NCBI RefSeq assembly: GCF_023700755.1
Contig: NZ_JAMKOJ010000006.1
Span: 1 to 64,000, forward strand
Direction: 5' to 3'
Origin: Allorhizobium sonneratiae
GTDB lineage: Bacteria; Pseudomonadota; Alphaproteobacteria; Rhizobiales; Rhizobiaceae
Length of the DNA stretch: 64,000 nucleotides
Below the pieces are notes generated by a model. That model was not told the origin of the DNA. It saw only the letters and a program-made list of their open reading frames with translations, and did not search any database. The stretch's first letter is position 1. Each line of letters starts with the position of its first letter. Shown in pieces: positions 27,513 through 36,764 of the stretch. A program made the translations under genes and the position numbers.

Positions 27513-28663
27513 CATCCCCCCACACCGCGTCGATCACCCCGTCCGCTCCCGGACCGGAAAAGCTGCTCGACAACCAGACCGGCGGCGACCGCATGGTGGT
27601 TGCCTCGCAATGGGCGCTGATCTGGCATAAATTCCGCCGCCACCGGCTGGCCATGGCCGGGCTGACAGTCGTGCTTCTCATCTATACGGTGGCGCTGTTT
27701 GCCGAAATCATCGCTCCCAGCCTGCCGGGCACGTTCAAGCCGCAATATACCTTTGCCCCGCCGCAACCGATCAGCCTGTTTCACGACGGCCATTTCCTGC
27801 CGCATGTCGAAGGCTATAAAAGCGTGGTGGACATGAAATCCTACAGCCGCGTCTACAAGGTGGACGAGACGAAGATCATTCCCATCGGCCTTTTCGTGCG
27901 CGGTGAACCCTATTCCTTCTGGGGTCTGTTCGACAGCGATATCCACCTGATCGGTCCGCTGGAGAGTAACCAGCCCTTTTATCTTCTCGGCGCTGACCGG
28001 CTGGGCCGCGATCTTTTGACCCGGCTGATCTATGGCACACGCATTTCCATGTCGATCGGACTGATCGGCGTCGCCCTCAGCCTTGTGATCGGCATGGCGC
28101 TCGGCGGCATATCCGGCTATTTCGGCGGCGTCATCGACAGCGCCATTCAGCGGGTGATCGAATTTTTACGCTCCATTCCGACCATCCCGCTCTGGCTCGG
28201 TCTGGCCGCAGCCATGCCGAAAGACTGGTCCTCGCTCAAGGTCTATTTCGTCATTCTCGTCATCCTGTCGCTGATCGGCTGGACGGAAATGGCGCGTGTG
28301 GTGCGCGGACGGTTTTTATCGCTGCGCACGGAAGATTTCGTCATTGCCGCAAGGCTCGATGGCGTCAGCGAATTCAGGGTCATCGCCCGGCACATGATGC
28401 CCTCCTTTACCAGCCATATCATCGCTGCGGCGACCCTTGCCATTCCCAATATGATTCTGGCCGAAACCTCGCTGTCCTTTCTCGGTCTTGGCCTGCAACC
28501 GCCCATCGTCAGCTGGGGCGTGCTGTTGCAGGATGCGCAAAATCTGAGAGCGCTGACGCAGGCGCCCTGGCTGCTGGCCCCCGGTGTCGCCGTGATCGTT
28601 GCGGTTCTGGCGCTCAATTTTCTCGGTGACGGCCTGCGTGATGCAGCCGACCCCTATGCGTGA
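27509..28663 (+). CDS. ABC transporter permease, DppC type
   Basis: A 384-residue permease, longer than usual for DppC because of a periplasmic insertion of about 90 residues (roughly 75-165) between the first helix and the LGADRLGRDLLTRLIYGTR motif. The coupling loop DGVSEFRVIARHMMPS lies near residues 285-300. The ATG overlaps the stop of the DppB-type gene (ATGA). Large first periplasmic loops occur in permeases paired with long binding proteins, which fits the 636-residue partner here. Confidence 0.88.
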   Translation: MTSPHTASITPSAPGPEKLLDNQTGGDRMVVASQWALIWHKFRRHRLAMAGLTVVLLIYTVALFAEIIAPSLPGTFKPQYTFAPPQPISLFHDGHFLPHVEGYKSVVDMKSYSRVYKVDETKIIPIGLFVRGEPYSFWGLFDSDIHLIGPLESNQPFYLLGADRLGRDLLTRLIYGTRISMSIGLIGVALSLVIGMALGGISGYFGGVIDSAIQRVIEFLRSIPTIPLWLGLAAAMPKDWSSLKVYFVILVILSLIGWTEMARVVRGRFLSLRTEDFVIAARLDGVSEFRVIARHMMPSFTSHIIAAATLAIPNMILAETSLSFLGLGLQPPIVSWGVLLQDAQNLRALTQAPWLLAPGVAVIVAVLALNFLGDGLRDAADPYA

Positions 28664-28673
28664 AGGACAAACC

Positions 28674-30365
28674 ATGGACGCCCCCCAGAAACCCTTGCTC
28701 GAGGTGAGCCATCTCAGCGTTGAATTTCCGGTCCACAAACAGGTGATCGCGGCGGTCAAGGATGTCTCCTTCAGCGTCTATCCCGGCGAAACCCTCTGCG
28801 TTCTGGGCGAAAGCGGCTCAGGCAAGAGCGTGACGGCACGCGCCATCCTGAAACTTCTGGCGGAACCGGGAAAAATCACTTCCGGCAGGATCCTGCTTGC
28901 CGGAGAAAACGGCAGGCCCGAGATCGACATCACCGCCGCCGGCAACCGTCAGATGCAGGCGCTGCGTGGCAGCCGGATCGCCATGATCTTTCAGGAGCCG
29001 ATGACTTCGCTATCGCCGGTGCACAAGATCGGCGACCAGATTGTCGAAGCCATTCTCCTGCACGAAAACCTCGATCCTGCCGCAGCACGCAAGCGCACCA
29101 TCGACCTGTTGCGTCAGGTGCGCATTCCCGATCCCGAACAGGCCATCGACCGCTATCCGTTCGAATATTCCGGCGGCATGCGCCAGCGCGCGATGATCGC
29201 CATGGCGCTCTCGTGCAATCCGCATCTGTTGATCGCGGATGAGCCGACGACGGCGCTCGATGTCACCACCCAGGCGGAAATCCTTGATCTCATCGTCACG
29301 CTGCAACGTGAGCGGGGTATGGCCGTGCTCTTCATCACCCATGATATCGGCGTCGTCGCCGAAATCGCCGATAGGGTCATGGTGATGTATCGCGGCGAAA
29401 AGGTGGAGGAAGGCCCGGTCGAACAGGTGCTGCGCCGTCCTGCCGCTCCCTATACAGCCGCGCTGCTCGGTGCGGTGATGAAGCTTGAAACACCCCTGCC
29501 GCGCCGCAGCCTGCCGCAAGAGACACCAGCCCTTGTCGAGATCGACAGTCTTGGGCTGACCTTCGGCGGCAAGAGCCTGTGGGGCGGCAGGAAAAGCTTC
29601 GGCGTCAAGGCCATCGACGGTATCGATCTCACGCTCAAAACCGGCGAGACCCTGGGCATTGTCGGAGAAAGCGGCTCCGGCAAGACGACGCTCGGGCGGG
29701 CGCTCCTGAAGATCCATGACCCGACACAAGGCCAGATCCGCTATCGCTCCGGCCAGCAAGGTCTTGTGGACATTGCGAGCGCCTCCCGCAAAACCATGCG
29801 CGGCCTCTATGCGGATATGCGCATGGTGTTTCAGGACCCGCATTCCTCGCTCAATCCACGGCTGACCGTGTTCGAAACCATTGCCGAACCCTTGCGAATG
29901 CTCAATCTCAGCGCAGACGAGATGCGCAGGAAAGTCCATTATCTGCTCGACCGGGTCGGTCTGCCTGCCAATGCGGCCAATCGTTATCCGCATGCCTTTT
30001 CCGGCGGCCAGCGACAGCGCATCGCCATTGCCCGCGCCATTGCGCCCAATCCACGGCTGATCGTTGCCGATGAGCCGACCTCGGCGCTGGATGTGTCGCT
30101 GCGCCATCAGGTGCTTGATCTTCTGGCGGAAGTGCGTGCTGAATTCGGCATCAGCTTCATCTTCATCAGCCACGACATGACGGTTATCCGCTATTTCTGC
30201 GACCGTGTGGCGGTGATGCAGAAAGGCCGGGTGGTCGAAATCGGCGAGGTCGATCAGATTTGCCTGAACCCGCAACATCCCTATACTCAAAGCCTGATCG
30301 CCTCCGTGCCGCAACCCGACCTGTCCAGACGCCGCAAACCTCTGACCGGCGCGCTCAATCCCTGA
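28674..30365 (+). CDS. ABC transporter double ATPase (DppD-DppF fusion)
   Basis: A 563-residue cytoplasmic protein with two ATPase domains in one chain. Domain 1 has Walker [10 protein letters not shown] near residues 45-53 and the signature YSGGMRQRA. Domain 2 has Walker [10 protein letters not shown] near 329-337 and the signature FSGGQRQRI near 442. The C-terminal oligopeptide-type extension [12 protein letters not shown] occurs after domain 1 and [12 protein letters not shown] after domain 2. GAAGGAC precedes the ATG at 28674, 11 bases after the DppC-type gene. It powers the importer encoded just upstream. Confidence 0.92.
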   Translation: MDAPQKPLLEVSHLSVEFPVHKQVIAAVKDVSFSVYPGETLCVLGESGSGKSVTARAILKLLAEPGKITSGRILLAGENGRPEIDITAAGNRQMQALRGSRIAMIFQEPMTSLSPVHKIGDQIVEAILLHENLDPAAARKRTIDLLRQVRIPDPEQAIDRYPFEYSGGMRQRAMIAMALSCNPHLLIADEPTTALDVTTQAEILDLIVTLQRERGMAVLFITHDIGVVAEIADRVMVMYRGEKVEEGPVEQVLRRPAAPYTAALLGAVMKLETPLPRRSLPQETPALVEIDSLGLTFGGKSLWGGRKSFGVKAIDGIDLTLKTGETLGIVGESGSGKTTLGRALLKIHDPTQGQIRYRSGQQGLVDIASASRKTMRGLYADMRMVFQDPHSSLNPRLTVFETIAEPLRMLNLSADEMRRKVHYLLDRVGLPANAANRYPHAFSGGQRQRIAIARAIAPNPRLIVADEPTSALDVSLRHQVLDLLAEVRAEFGISFIFISHDMTVIRYFCDRVAVMQKGRVVEIGEVDQICLNPQHPYTQSLIASVPQPDLSRRRKPLTGALNP

Positions 30366-30375
30366 TGGCTCCGTC

Positions 30376-31287
30376 ATGAAACGCTTTGACGCCGAACCGC
30401 TTGCCTGCCCGAAAGCGGGTGTTGCCGAAAGCCCCGTCTGGTTTGCCGACAGGCTGTGGTACTGCGATATCGAGGCGGGCGCGCTTATGCGCTTCGATCC
30501 CGCAACCGGCGCACACGATAGCTGGCAGATCGACGGCAAACTTGGAGCCTTTGCCCCCGTCGCAGGACAGGATACCCGCGAGGATCACCTCCGGCTGATG
30601 GCCGGCACGGAGCGCGGTTTTGAGCTGTTGACACTGTCGCAATCGGGTCTTGCACGGGATCTTGTCGCCTCGCCCTTCGCGCCCGGCCCCGGTATCCGCT
30701 TCAATGACGGCATTGCCGATCCGAAAGGCCGCTATTGGTCCGGCACGATCGAACGTGACCGCAAGGGGCTCGGACGACTATATCTACTGGATCACGGCGA
30801 AGCCCGTCAGGTGATGGAGGGCTTCAAAACCTTGAACGGGCTCGCCTTCAGCGCCGATGGCAGACGGCTTTATGTCTCCGACAGTTTTCCAGGTATTGCC
30901 CGGGTCTGGACAATGCGGCTCGACGATGAGGGCATGCCCCTCGAAGAGCGTCAGCCCTTTCTCGATCTTTCCGCCTATGGCGGCAGGCCGGATGGTGCCG
31001 CGCTCGATGCGGATGGCTGTTACTGGATCGCCGCCTCCGACAGCGGCCGTATCCTGCGCTTCGATCCGCATGGCAGGCTGGATGCGGAAATCCGCGTACC
31101 GACCCGCAATCCCACCAATATCACCTTCGGCGGCAGTGATCTGAAAACCGCCTATCTCACCAGCCTCAATCCGCAGGAGGGGGGCGATGCGCTTGCCGGA
31201 TCGGTCTTCGCCGTCTCCCTGCCCTATCAGGGCCGCCCGGCAGACCTTTACAGCAACGACAGGAAAAACCCATGGCCCGCCTACTGA
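30376..31287 (+). CDS. SMP-30/gluconolactonase family lactonase
   Basis: A 303-residue six-bladed beta-propeller of the SMP-30/regucalcin family. Expected metal ligands can be seen: Glu18 in AESPVW, the asparagine/aspartate of RFNDG, the asparagine of TLNGLAFS and the aspartate of RPDGAA. Such enzymes open sugar lactones. Uronate dehydrogenase, encoded next, makes aldarolactones, so this enzyme probably hydrolyses galactaro- or glucarolactone to the free aldarate. It starts 11 bases after the transporter ATPase and overlaps the dehydrogenase gene by 16 bases. Confidence 0.88.
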   Translation: MKRFDAEPLACPKAGVAESPVWFADRLWYCDIEAGALMRFDPATGAHDSWQIDGKLGAFAPVAGQDTREDHLRLMAGTERGFELLTLSQSGLARDLVASPFAPGPGIRFNDGIADPKGRYWSGTIERDRKGLGRLYLLDHGEARQVMEGFKTLNGLAFSADGRRLYVSDSFPGIARVWTMRLDDEGMPLEERQPFLDLSAYGGRPDGAALDADGCYWIAASDSGRILRFDPHGRLDAEIRVPTRNPTNITFGGSDLKTAYLTSLNPQEGGDALAGSVFAVSLPYQGRPADLYSNDRKNPWPAY

Positions 31288-32075
31288 TCACCGGCGCTGC
31301 CGGCAATATCGGCACCATGATTGCGCCAAAACTTCAGGCGCTCGGCCATGAGCTGGTGTTGAGCGACCGGCTGGACGATGCCGAAAAGGGCATTGTCGCT
31401 GCCGATCTTGGCGATTATCCCGCTATTGCCCGCGTGATGGCGGGGGTGGATGGTGTGGTCCATCTTGGCGGCATGGCCACGGAAGCCCCATTCGAGACAG
31501 TGCTCAACGCCAATATCCGTGGCACCTATCACGTCTTCGAGGCGGCACGGCAACTGGGCGTCAGGCGCATCGTGCTGGCCAGTTCCTATCATGCCGTCGG
31601 CATGTATCCCACCGGAGCGCCGGTGGACGAGACCTCGCCGCTGAGGCCCGACAGTTTCTACGGCCTGTCGAAAGCCTATGGCGAAATGCTCGCCCGCACC
31701 TATCACGACAAATGCGGCATCCAGTCGCTGTCGATCCGCATCGGCTCCTGTTTCGAGACGGTGCGCAGTTTCCGGATGCTGACCACCTGGATCAGCGCCC
31801 GCGACCTGACATCGATGATCGACCGCGCGTTTAGCGTCGATCATCTCGGCTGCCTGATGCTGTACGGCGTCTCGAACAATGCGCGCGGCGTGATGCAGAG
31901 TGCCGATGCCGAAAAACTCGGCTGGCAGGCTGAAGACCGCTCCGAAGACGCACCTATGGCGGAAAACCGGGAAAGTGACGTCATCGGTCCGCTGCTGGGC
32001 GGCCCTTTCGCGGAAAAGGACCTGCCGTCTGTCACCGATACCCCGCTCACCGATCAATCGGGGAAAAACGGATAG
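31272..32075 (+). CDS. udh: Uronate dehydrogenase
   Basis: A 267-residue short-chain (extended) NAD-dependent dehydrogenase. The nucleotide motif is GAAGNIG at residues 8-14; the catalytic YGLSKAYGE has Tyr-x-x-x-Lys; SSYHAVGMYP and RIGSCFE...RMLTTW are close to what I recall of Agrobacterium uronate dehydrogenase, which is 265 residues long. It oxidises galacturonate or glucuronate to the aldarolactone. The ATG lies inside the end of the lactonase gene (16-base overlap). Its 3' end overlaps the convergent phosphodiesterase gene by 22 bases. The cluster with kdgD and the lactonase makes this assignment firm. Confidence 0.88.
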   Translation: MARLLITGAAGNIGTMIAPKLQALGHELVLSDRLDDAEKGIVAADLGDYPAIARVMAGVDGVVHLGGMATEAPFETVLNANIRGTYHVFEAARQLGVRRIVLASSYHAVGMYPTGAPVDETSPLRPDSFYGLSKAYGEMLARTYHDKCGIQSLSIRIGSCFETVRSFRMLTTWISARDLTSMIDRAFSVDHLGCLMLYGVSNNARGVMQSADAEKLGWQAEDRSEDAPMAENRESDVIGPLLGGPFAEKDLPSVTDTPLTDQSGKNG

Positions 32076-32875
32076 GGTCCCGGATAATCGCCAACCGGTA
32101 ATTGCTCCGTCACGATGGCGCTATACTCCGCCGTCGGCTGATAATGATGCAGCAACATCCCGCCCGGCTCCAGCATCAGATCCGGCCGTCCATCCGGTCT
32201 GTGGTCCAGCGCCACGGCATGGGACGGCGAAGGGGCGATGAACACCGCATGGCCGGCCTGAACGGTGGCAATCATCCGGTGCACATGGCCGCAGGCAAGC
32301 CGCACCTCGCCCTTTGCCTGCGCCAAAACGGCAAACAGCGCATCGCCGTTTTTCAGGTTCTGCCGGTCCATATGGCCGATGCGGGTGATGAAAGGCGGAT
32401 GATGCAGCGCAATCAGCACCGGTCGGTCATCCAGTCCGTTGAGAACCTTTTCCAGCCAGGCAAGCGTCTCATCGGTCAAGAGCCCGTAAGGCTCCCCCTC
32501 CACCAGCGTATCGAGACCGATGACATGCAGATGTTCAAAGGTCCGGTGCCAGTTGATCGGCCCGTCTTGCGGCATGAAATCCTCATCGGCAAAGGCGGCA
32601 CGCATCGCCTCACGGCGGTCGTGATTGCCCGGCACCGCCAGGATCGGCATTGTCAAAGCGGAGGTGATGGCGCGAAAGCGACGATATTCCTGCGGGCTGC
32701 CGAAATCGGTCAGATCGCCGGAGACGATCACGACATCGACCGGTCCGATGCGCTCCAGTGCGGCATTGATGGTGATGACCGCCTTTTCCAGTGCTGCGGC
32801 GGTATCCACCACGCCATAGGCAAGGCTGCCCTCTTCAACGATATGGGTGTCGGAAAGCTGAAGAATACTTGTCAT
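32054..32875 (-). CDS. GpdQ-like metallophosphodiesterase
   Basis: A 273-residue metallophosphoesterase. All the dinuclear metal motifs are present: SDTH (8-11), GDLTDFG, GNHDRR, HHPPF and GHVHR. The order, the spacing and side features such as LAYGVVD, LLTDETLAWLE and a C-terminal LLHHYQ resemble Enterobacter GpdQ (274 residues), a glycerophosphodiesterase, and the class III cyclic-nucleotide phosphodiesterases. The ATG at 32875 overlaps the ATPase stop (ATGA), so it is translationally coupled to an ABC importer. This suggests the imported solute is a phosphodiester cleaved in the cytoplasm. It is the last gene of a six-gene operon. Confidence 0.85.
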   Translation of the reverse strand: MTSILQLSDTHIVEEGSLAYGVVDTAAALEKAVITINAALERIGPVDVVIVSGDLTDFGSPQEYRRFRAITSALTMPILAVPGNHDRREAMRAAFADEDFMPQDGPINWHRTFEHLHVIGLDTLVEGEPYGLLTDETLAWLEKVLNGLDDRPVLIALHHPPFITRIGHMDRQNLKNGDALFAVLAQAKGEVRLACGHVHRMIATVQAGHAVFIAPSPSHAVALDHRPDGRPDLMLEPGGMLLHHYQPTAEYSAIVTEQLPVGDYPGPYPFFPD

Positions 32876-33936
32876 GCTTTGTCTGTCTCGCAAGGGAGGA
32901 GGAGAATGTCGGAAGGATGAATGGTGAGATCGACCTCGCGGCCAATGCCGGGCGTTTCGCTGCCGGAGACCTTCACCATCAGCGGCGTCTCGGTGACCCC
33001 ATCTATCGTGACCAGCGAATGGGCGCCCTGAAATATGACCGAAACGACCTTGCCTTTAAGGCGAGCATCCGCGGCTGGGCTTAAGCGGATATGTTCGGGC
33101 CGGACAAAAACGGCCTCGTCGGGTTTCAAGCCGCGCGGCAGAGGCAAAAGCCCGCCTTTCAGGCGCAGAGCCTCTCCCTCGACCTGTCCCTCAAGGCGGT
33201 TGGCACCCCCGAGAAATTCCGCGACAAAGCCGGTTTGCGGGCGACGATAAAGATTTTCCGGACTGTCGATCTGCAGAATACGGCCCTGCCGCATGACGGC
33301 GACGCGGTCGGCAATGGCCAGTGCCTCGGCCTGATCATGGGTGACGAAAATCGCCGTCATGGCAAATTGCCTGAGAAGCGTGGCCAGTTCGTTGCGCAAC
33401 TGATCGCGCAGTGCCGCATCCAGCGCCGAGAGCGGCTCATCCAGCAAAAGTACCCGCGGTTGGGGGGCCACGGCACGCGCCAGCGCCACGCGCTGCCGCT
33501 GGCCGCCGGACAGCGCCGAGATCGACCGTTCGGCATAGGGCTGAAGCCGGCATAGATCGAGCAATTGCTCGATACGACTTTCCGCCTCGGCTTTGGGCAC
33601 ATGCTGCACCTTCAACCCATAGGCAATGTTCTGCCGGACCGACATGTTGGGAAACAGCGCATAAGACTGGAACACCATGCCGACAGAGCGTTTTTCAATC
33701 GGCACCGCCGTGACATCGTCCTCGCCAAAGAGGATTTTCGCGCCCGGATCCGCCGTTTCCAACCCGGCAATGATGCGCAGCAGGGTCGTTTTGCCGCAAC
33801 CGGAAGGGCCAAGCAGCGCCATGATCTCGCCTGGCGCGACAGACAGGCTTGTCGGCTCCAGCGCACGGTTGCCATGAGCAAATGTCTTGGCGCAGGAGAC
33901 AAGATGAACGGGGGTTCCGTTTCGCTTAAATATCAT
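32872..33936 (-). CDS. ABC transporter ATPase, PotA/FbpC type
   Basis: A 354-residue ATPase with Walker A GPSGCGKTT (43-51), Q-loop MVFQSYALFP near 87-96, signature LSGGQRQRV (142-150), Walker B VLLLDEP near 161-167 and a C-terminal TOBE domain (about 250-350). Family members energise importers of polyamines, ferric iron, phosphonates and related solutes. The ATG at 33936 overlaps the upstream permease stop (ATGA); an earlier in-frame start would run into that gene. It drives the two permeases encoded just upstream. Confidence 0.92.
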   Translation of the reverse strand: MIFKRNGTPVHLVSCAKTFAHGNRALEPTSLSVAPGEIMALLGPSGCGKTTLLRIIAGLETADPGAKILFGEDDVTAVPIEKRSVGMVFQSYALFPNMSVRQNIAYGLKVQHVPKAEAESRIEQLLDLCRLQPYAERSISALSGGQRQRVALARAVAPQPRVLLLDEPLSALDAALRDQLRNELATLLRQFAMTAIFVTHDQAEALAIADRVAVMRQGRILQIDSPENLYRRPQTGFVAEFLGGANRLEGQVEGEALRLKGGLLPLPRGLKPDEAVFVRPEHIRLSPAADARLKGKVVSVIFQGAHSLVTIDGVTETPLMVKVSGSETPGIGREVDLTIHPSDILLLPCETDKA

Positions 33937-34736
33937 CGCACAGCCTTTGCATATCGGTTGGCACGCGCCGTTACCCACTGCAGCAGGCTTAAGAGTGGCA
34001 CGATCATCAGGAAGAAAATCAGGGTATAGGCCGAGGCGATCTCAAGGCGCATCGAGGCATAGCTGTCGGCAAGGCCCACCGGCAGGGTTTTCATATAGGG
34101 CGTATGCAGCATCCAGGTGAGGTTGAACTCACCAATCGACAGCGTCACCACCGTCAGCGCACCGGCAAGAATACCCGGCACGGCATTGGGAACGGCAATA
34201 TCGAAAAACCTGCGCCATGCACCCGCGCCGAGCGTGCCCGCCGCCTCTTCCATGCCCTTGAGATCGATGATCGATAAAACGGCCATGACCGAGCGGATCA
34301 TGAAGGGCAAGGTATAGACCACATGACCGGTGAGAATAAACAGCCAGGAATTGCGAAACTCGCGAAAGCCGCCATAAAGCTGCAACAGCGCCAGCGCAAT
34401 CGCCAGTCCCGGCACGGCCAATGGCAGGGAGACAAATTCCTCGATGATCCGCGCGCCCCAGCCCTTCCAGCGCACCAGCGCATAGGCTGCCGGAACGCCG
34501 ATCACCAGCGTCACGATGAGGCAGGCAAACGCCAGCCAGAGCGACAGCCAGATGCTGGACTGATAAAGCCCCCAGACCTCGATCAGCCATTTCAGCGTGA
34601 CCCCGGAGGCGAGGCCATGAAAATAATCCACGGTCACTCCGGCCGCAATGGATTGAAGCGCCGGAACCACCATGAAGGCTGCGGTCAGCAATGTCACAAG
34701 CCATTGCAGATAATAGGATATTCCACGTCTTTTCAT
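33933..34736 (-). CDS. ABC transporter permease, PotC/ThiP-like
   Basis: A 267-residue inner-membrane permease with about six helices. The coupling loop is visible as LKGMEEAAGTLGAGAWRRFF near residues 158-177. The ATG at 34736 follows the upstream permease stop by four bases, which fixes the start. It is the second permease of the phosphodiester-type importer and overlaps the ATPase gene by four bases. Confidence 0.88.
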   Translation of the reverse strand: MKRRGISYYLQWLVTLLTAAFMVVPALQSIAAGVTVDYFHGLASGVTLKWLIEVWGLYQSSIWLSLWLAFACLIVTLVIGVPAAYALVRWKGWGARIIEEFVSLPLAVPGLAIALALLQLYGGFREFRNSWLFILTGHVVYTLPFMIRSVMAVLSIIDLKGMEEAAGTLGAGAWRRFFDIAVPNAVPGILAGALTVVTLSIGEFNLTWMLHTPYMKTLPVGLADSYASMRLEIASAYTLIFFLMIVPLLSLLQWVTARANRYAKAVR

Positions 34737-34740
34737 GATT

Positions 34741-35583
34741 TTACCCCGCCGCGACCATGGGGCCGCTGGCAAAATGGCGCGCCACCAGCAACGATACCCA
34801 TGTCACACTCCCCAGCATCACGGAGAGTGCTGCGGCCATGGCAATATTGGCCGACAGCGTGAATTCCGTATAGATCACCATGGGCAGCACATCGATATCG
34901 GTTGCGAGCGTGAAAGCCGTGCCGAAGGCGCCCATGGCGGTGGCAAAGACCACGGCGCCGGACGCGATCAGGGCAGGCATCAACGCCGGCAGCAGAATGT
35001 CAAAAGCGATGCGAAGGCTGGAGGCACCCAGCGAGCGGGCCGCCTCTTCCAGATGCGGATCGATCTTTTCCGCCGCCGCCATGATCGTCAGGATCACCCG
35101 CGGGATGGAGAAATAGAGATAGCCGAGAAACAGCCCGAAAGAGGAATAGGCAAAAACCAGCCGCATGCCGGTCAGCTCGCGGGAGATATCGTTCATCAGC
35201 CCTTGGCGACCGCCAAGCAGGATGATCAGAAAGCCGACCACCACGCCGGGAAAGGCCAGCGGAAAGGTCATCAGCGAAATCAGGGCATTGCGGCCAAAGA
35301 AATCGTGACGCGCCAGAAACAGGCCAGCCGTCGTGGCAATGGCCAGCGCCGCAAAGGTCACGGCAGCGGAAATCACAAACGTATTCCACAACGTGTTGAG
35401 ATAGCGCGGATTGGTCAGAACGGCGCGATAGATGGCAAAGCCATCCGGGCCGGAAACCGAGGACGCAAACAGCCGGACCAGCGGCAACGCCAGAAAGGCG
35501 AGGCTGAAAGCGGCCAGCGGCACAAGCCAGATAAAAAGAGAGCGATTTCTCGTCATCAAAACCATCGGGGAGAGGAATGTCAC
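34741..35583 (-). CDS. ABC transporter permease, PotB-like
   Basis: A 280-residue permease with about six helices and the coupling loop DPHLEEAARSLGASSLRIAF near residues 165-185. I keep the GTG start at 35583 because GGAG lies seven bases upstream; ATGs at 35565 and 35556 are alternatives without a good ribosome site. The GGAG is itself inside the right arm of a strong hairpin at 35588-35618, so translation of this gene could depend on hairpin opening. Confidence 0.85.
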   Translation of the reverse strand: MTFLSPMVLMTRNRSLFIWLVPLAAFSLAFLALPLVRLFASSVSGPDGFAIYRAVLTNPRYLNTLWNTFVISAAVTFAALAIATTAGLFLARHDFFGRNALISLMTFPLAFPGVVVGFLIILLGGRQGLMNDISRELTGMRLVFAYSSFGLFLGYLYFSIPRVILTIMAAAEKIDPHLEEAARSLGASSLRIAFDILLPALMPALIASGAVVFATAMGAFGTAFTLATDIDVLPMVIYTEFTLSANIAMAAALSVMLGSVTWVSLLVARHFASGPMVAAG

Positions 35584-35587
35584 AAGA

Positions 35588-35618
35588 GGCTCCGTCAGAT
35601 CATCTGTCTGACGGAGCC
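35588..35618 (-). promoter_or_regulatory. Hairpin covering the permease ribosome site
   Basis: GGCTCCGTCAG (35588-35598) and CTGACGGAGCC (35608-35618) form a perfect 11-base stem with a nine-base loop just before the permease start. On the minus strand the GGAG ribosome site is part of the stem. It may protect the upstream binding-protein mRNA and reduce permease translation. Confidence 0.65.
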
Positions 35619-35709
35619 GGCGGTGTACCTGTTTTCAAACGGTGGTGGCCGGTGCGTGATCCGCCAAGGGAGGGCATCCCTCACACCGGCAAGACCCATC
35701 CCGCAAAAA

Positions 35710-36738
35710 TCAGTGAACTTCGGCCAGATAGCGCTCACTGAACGCTTTTTCGACCTTTTCCATCCGGGCATAGTCTTCCGGCTTGACGCGGGCATAGTCG
35801 CTGTCCGGCAGGAAGCGGGCCTTGACATCTTCCGGCAGTTTCACCGGGCGGGCAGGCTTCAGATAGGCCTTGGCCCAGATGGTCTGGCCTTCATCCGACA
35901 GGATGAAATCAAGCGCCTTTTTCGCCGCGTCCGGATGCGGATCATGGGCAACAAGGCTCATGACATAGGGCACAGACAGCGAACCCTCGCAGGGAATGAC
36001 GAAAACAAAATCGCCCTTTTCTGTATATTTCGCCCGATAGGCGTTGAAATCATAATCGAAAAGGATCGGAATTTCTCCGGAAACGACGCGGGCGTAAGAG
36101 GTCTGCTTCGGCACGATGGCGCCGTTGGCCTTCAACTTCTTGAAATAGTCGATGGCCGGAGTGAAATTATCGAGATTACCGCCAAGCGCGCGGTTGACGG
36201 CAACGGCACCGGCATAACCGACAAAGGCGCTCGACGGATCGAGATAACCGACAAGGCCGTTATATTCCGGCTTCAGGAGATCGGACCAGCAGGCCGGAAC
36301 CGGCGTCTTGCCAAGGGCTGCCTTGTTGATGAACAGGCCAAGCGTACCGTAATGCACGGTGAACCAGCGACCTTCCGGGTCCTTGAGACCGGCAGGAATA
36401 TCCTCGAACCCCTTGGGCTTATAGGCTTGTACCACACCGTCAGCCGCAGCCTTGATGCCAAAGGTCACGCCCATATAGGCAAAATCGGCCACGGGAGAGG
36501 CTTTCTCGGCAATAAGCTGGGCCAGCGCCTGACCTGAATTCTTGTTGTCTTCCGGAATGTCGATGCCGAGCTTGTCGTGAATGGTTTTCAGCATCGTGCC
36601 CCAATCGGCCCATTGCGGCGGGCAATTGTAGCACACAGCCTTCTGGTCTTCGGCATGGGCCGGAGAGAATGTCACGGGACTTAAGGCAAAGGCCAGCATT
36701 GCACTTGCGGCAACCACCGCTGATAGATTAAGTTTCAT
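35710..36738 (-). CDS. ABC transporter substrate-binding protein, ferric/aminoethylphosphonate type
   Basis: A 342-residue periplasmic binding protein. The signal peptide covers about residues 1-29 and ends in AHA. The fold is the type II family that holds Fe(III), phosphonate, thiamine or polyamine binders. The mature N-terminus has a CYNCPPQWADWG stretch with two nearby cysteines. It follows the LacI gene by 26 bases and precedes two permeases. Given the phosphodiesterase in the same operon, a phosphodiester or phosphonate ligand is my inference; iron is less likely because no iron box is seen. Confidence 0.85.
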   Translation of the reverse strand: MKLNLSAVVAASAMLAFALSPVTFSPAHAEDQKAVCYNCPPQWADWGTMLKTIHDKLGIDIPEDNKNSGQALAQLIAEKASPVADFAYMGVTFGIKAAADGVVQAYKPKGFEDIPAGLKDPEGRWFTVHYGTLGLFINKAALGKTPVPACWSDLLKPEYNGLVGYLDPSSAFVGYAGAVAVNRALGGNLDNFTPAIDYFKKLKANGAIVPKQTSYARVVSGEIPILFDYDFNAYRAKYTEKGDFVFVIPCEGSLSVPYVMSLVAHDPHPDAAKKALDFILSDEGQTIWAKAYLKPARPVKLPEDVKARFLPDSDYARVKPEDYARMEKVEKAFSERYLAEVH

Positions 36739-36764
36739 GAGGTCTGCTTCCTGATCCTGATGGG

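Noticed and set aside
34735-36537. A 600-codon open frame antisense to two transporter genes
   Set aside because: It is rich in His, Gln and Arg in the way of shadow frames, and crosses two genes and a hairpin with clear function.
35710-36738. Ferric iron as ligand of the type II binding protein
   Set aside because: The fold allows it, but there is no iron box, and the operon has a LacI operator and a phosphodiesterase instead.
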